Source of the DNA: Solidesulfovibrio carbinolicus
Lineage (GTDB): Bacteria > Desulfobacterota > Desulfovibrionia > Desulfovibrionales > Desulfovibrionaceae
Reading direction: 5' to 3'
Assembly: GCF_004135975.1 (NCBI RefSeq)
Contig: NZ_CP026538.1
Coordinates: 1 to 64,000 of the forward strand
DNA: 64,000 bases
Part shown: piece by piece, positions 62,994 to 64,000 of the stretch
Layout: every line of letters begins with the position of its first letter
How positions within the stretch are numbered: the first letter of the stretch is position 1
Program-made: the position numbers and the translations under genes
The notes under the pieces: generated by a model
What the model was told of the DNA's origin: nothing
Database searches by the model: none
Seen by the model: only the letters and a program-made list of their open reading frames with translations

Positions 62994-63284
62994 ATGAAGA
63001 AACTTGCCGTGTTAACTTTCCTCGGCGTACTTTCAATTGCAACCATGGCCTTTGCTGGCGACAAATATGATGGACACTTTGGAGATATCGACAATAACGG
63101 CGATAAAGTAGTCGTAAAAGAAGAGTTCGTTGAATTTTTCAAAGCGAACGGCGACCCCGCAGCCGCATTTGTCATCATTGACGTCGACAAATCTGGCGGA
63201 ATAGACCACGACGAATGGCATGCGTTCAAGAAAGCTCACGGCTACGGTCATAAGGATGAAAATCACTCTGACAAAAAGCAATAA
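62994..63284 (+). CDS. Secreted EF-hand (calcium-binding) protein
   Basis: 96 residues with a signal peptide (about 1-21, cleaved after AFA). The second EF loop, Asp63 to Glu74 (DVDKSGGIDHDE), is canonical. The first, from Asp31 (DIDNNGDKVVVKEE), has one extra residue and may not bind. The tail is His/Asp/Lys-rich. GGAGGA precedes ATG. It is AT-richer than core genes. Its likely place is the periplasm; a calcium-sensing or buffering role is inferred. Confidence 0.88.
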   Translation: MKKLAVLTFLGVLSIATMAFAGDKYDGHFGDIDNNGDKVVVKEEFVEFFKANGDPAAAFVIIDVDKSGGIDHDEWHAFKKAHGYGHKDENHSDKKQ

Positions 63285-63370
63285 CCAAACCAGTGAGTTT
63301 CCTGGCTAGGGGCTGATTGCGGGGTATGTACAGGCCATAACCCCACAGCCTCGCGTTGGCGCTTAGGCAA

Positions 63371-63405
63371 AGAAAAAGGGGTTACCGATTTCACGGCAAC
63401 CCCTT
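63371..63405 (-). terminator. Minus-strand intrinsic terminator
   Basis: AAGGGGTT and AACCCCTT arms with inner CCG/CGG pairing; the minus strand continues into TTTTTCTTT. It lies about 70 bases past the stop of the following minus-strand gene. Confidence 0.75.
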
Positions 63406-63473
63406 GGCATGCTTCTTGGTGACGCCGGAGGCAATCGAATCCACAGAAGCAACGGTCAAGTCTATTGGAAGAC

Positions 63474-63899
63474 TTACTTTTGTCTTTTGGCTATCCCAAT
63501 AGCCACAACACTGTCAGAGGGCTTGGCATGGCGATATACACCTTCAAGCTTATCTTTGCCAACAATTCGCCAATCAACAAATCCATCTACGTCTACTGAG
63601 TACATAAATTTTCCATCGGAAGAGATCATCCCGATGATTTTTTCAGATCCGCGCTGCGATGTATATGTCCCTTTAACAAAACGGTCATCCTGACTGATGA
63701 TTTCAAGCTGCCCGTTCAGAACATTTTGACCAGGAGTCCAGTGCGTAATGCTTGACTCTTTATCGGAATTCAGCATCACGCCTCCTTTCGTCTCTACATC
63801 CCATTTCCCAACCAACGAAGGGATTTTGTCCTCGGCCAATGCAAACGACGAGGAGAGCAGCAAAGAAAGCACTGTGGCAACAAGAGCGGTACACTTCAT
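63474..63899 (-). CDS. Small secreted hypothetical protein
   Basis: Not recognised. 141 residues with a signal peptide (about 1-22, SFALA-E). The mature part is beta-rich with LVGKWDVETKGG, VLNGQLEIISQDDRFVKGTYTSQRGSEKIIG and WRIVGKDKLEGVYRH, resembling small lipocalin-like barrels found in the periplasm. GGAGGT precedes ATG on the minus strand. A sequence search would be needed to place it. Confidence 0.75.
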   Translation of the reverse strand: MKCTALVATVLSLLLSSSFALAEDKIPSLVGKWDVETKGGVMLNSDKESSITHWTPGQNVLNGQLEIISQDDRFVKGTYTSQRGSEKIIGMISSDGKFMYSVDVDGFVDWRIVGKDKLEGVYRHAKPSDSVVAIGIAKRQK

Positions 63900-64000
63900 G
63901 TCTCGACCTCCAAGCGTTACATGTTTCGACCATAAATGAAAGAAAGTACCTCAACGGGACAGGGTAAAAAGCCCAGCCCCCGTGACTCACTCCGGCTGTC

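Overview
This window looks like the conventional start of the chromosome of a very GC-rich Desulfovibrio-type sulfate reducer. The best guess is the Solidesulfovibrio / Desulfovibrio magneticus group. That placement is inferred from the dnaA-dnaN-gyrB-gyrA order, the protein character, an XXXCH-like small protein, a tungstate-binding protein and the GC-rich intergenic repeats; no database search was possible. I found no rRNA, tRNA or CRISPR array.

Layout. 0.1-8.8 kb: replication block dnaA, dnaN, gyrB, gyrA, then a TPR lipoprotein. 8.9-15.5 kb: a PilZ protein, coaBC, a chain of overlapping genes ending in an NfeD-type protease and a slipin, a UDP-glucuronate-type epimerase and a small XXXCH-like protein. 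15.5-18 kb: the segregation locus, with a perfect 16-bp parS palindrome just upstream of parA, then parB, interrupted by a divergent small Cys-rich gene. 18-22.5 kb: heptose kinase and a phospholipid-trafficking (Mla-type) operon of STAS, MlaE, MlaF, MlaD and an auxiliary lipoprotein. 22.5-35.4 kb: a TetR/flavoprotein divergent pair, a glycosyltransferase, ilvD, a methyltransferase, hisS, aspS, and the coupled def-fmt-DUF116-rsmB set.

35.6-52 kb is rich in signalling: a methyl-accepting chemotaxis protein, a SugE exporter, an envelope trio (AMIN protein, SGNH protein, DUF1134/EipA-like protein), and a CheC / response regulator / very large hybrid kinase set. The kinase is unusual because it starts with an XRE helix-turn-helix. 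It is divergent from a tungstate-binding TupA-like protein, with nested perfect inverted repeats between them. Next come aspartase and a sigma-54 activator divergent from an IscU-like protein with a near-ideal -24/-12 promoter. 52-59.5 kb: glycogen phosphorylase, ferredoxin, two response regulators, CysQ and membrane proteins.

59.5-64 kb is a looser, less GC-rich region. It holds an RRM RNA-binding protein, about 0.9 kb with no recognisable gene, an ATPase-GNAT fusion gene bracketed by two imperfect direct repeats of about 110-120 bp, an EF-hand protein and a small secreted protein.

GC-rich palindromic repeats of one or two related families sit mostly at gene 3' ends throughout. Many operons are tightly coupled by ATGA/GTGA overlaps (dnaN-gyrB, parB-hldE1, mlaD-lipoprotein, DUF116-rsmB, SGNH-eipA).
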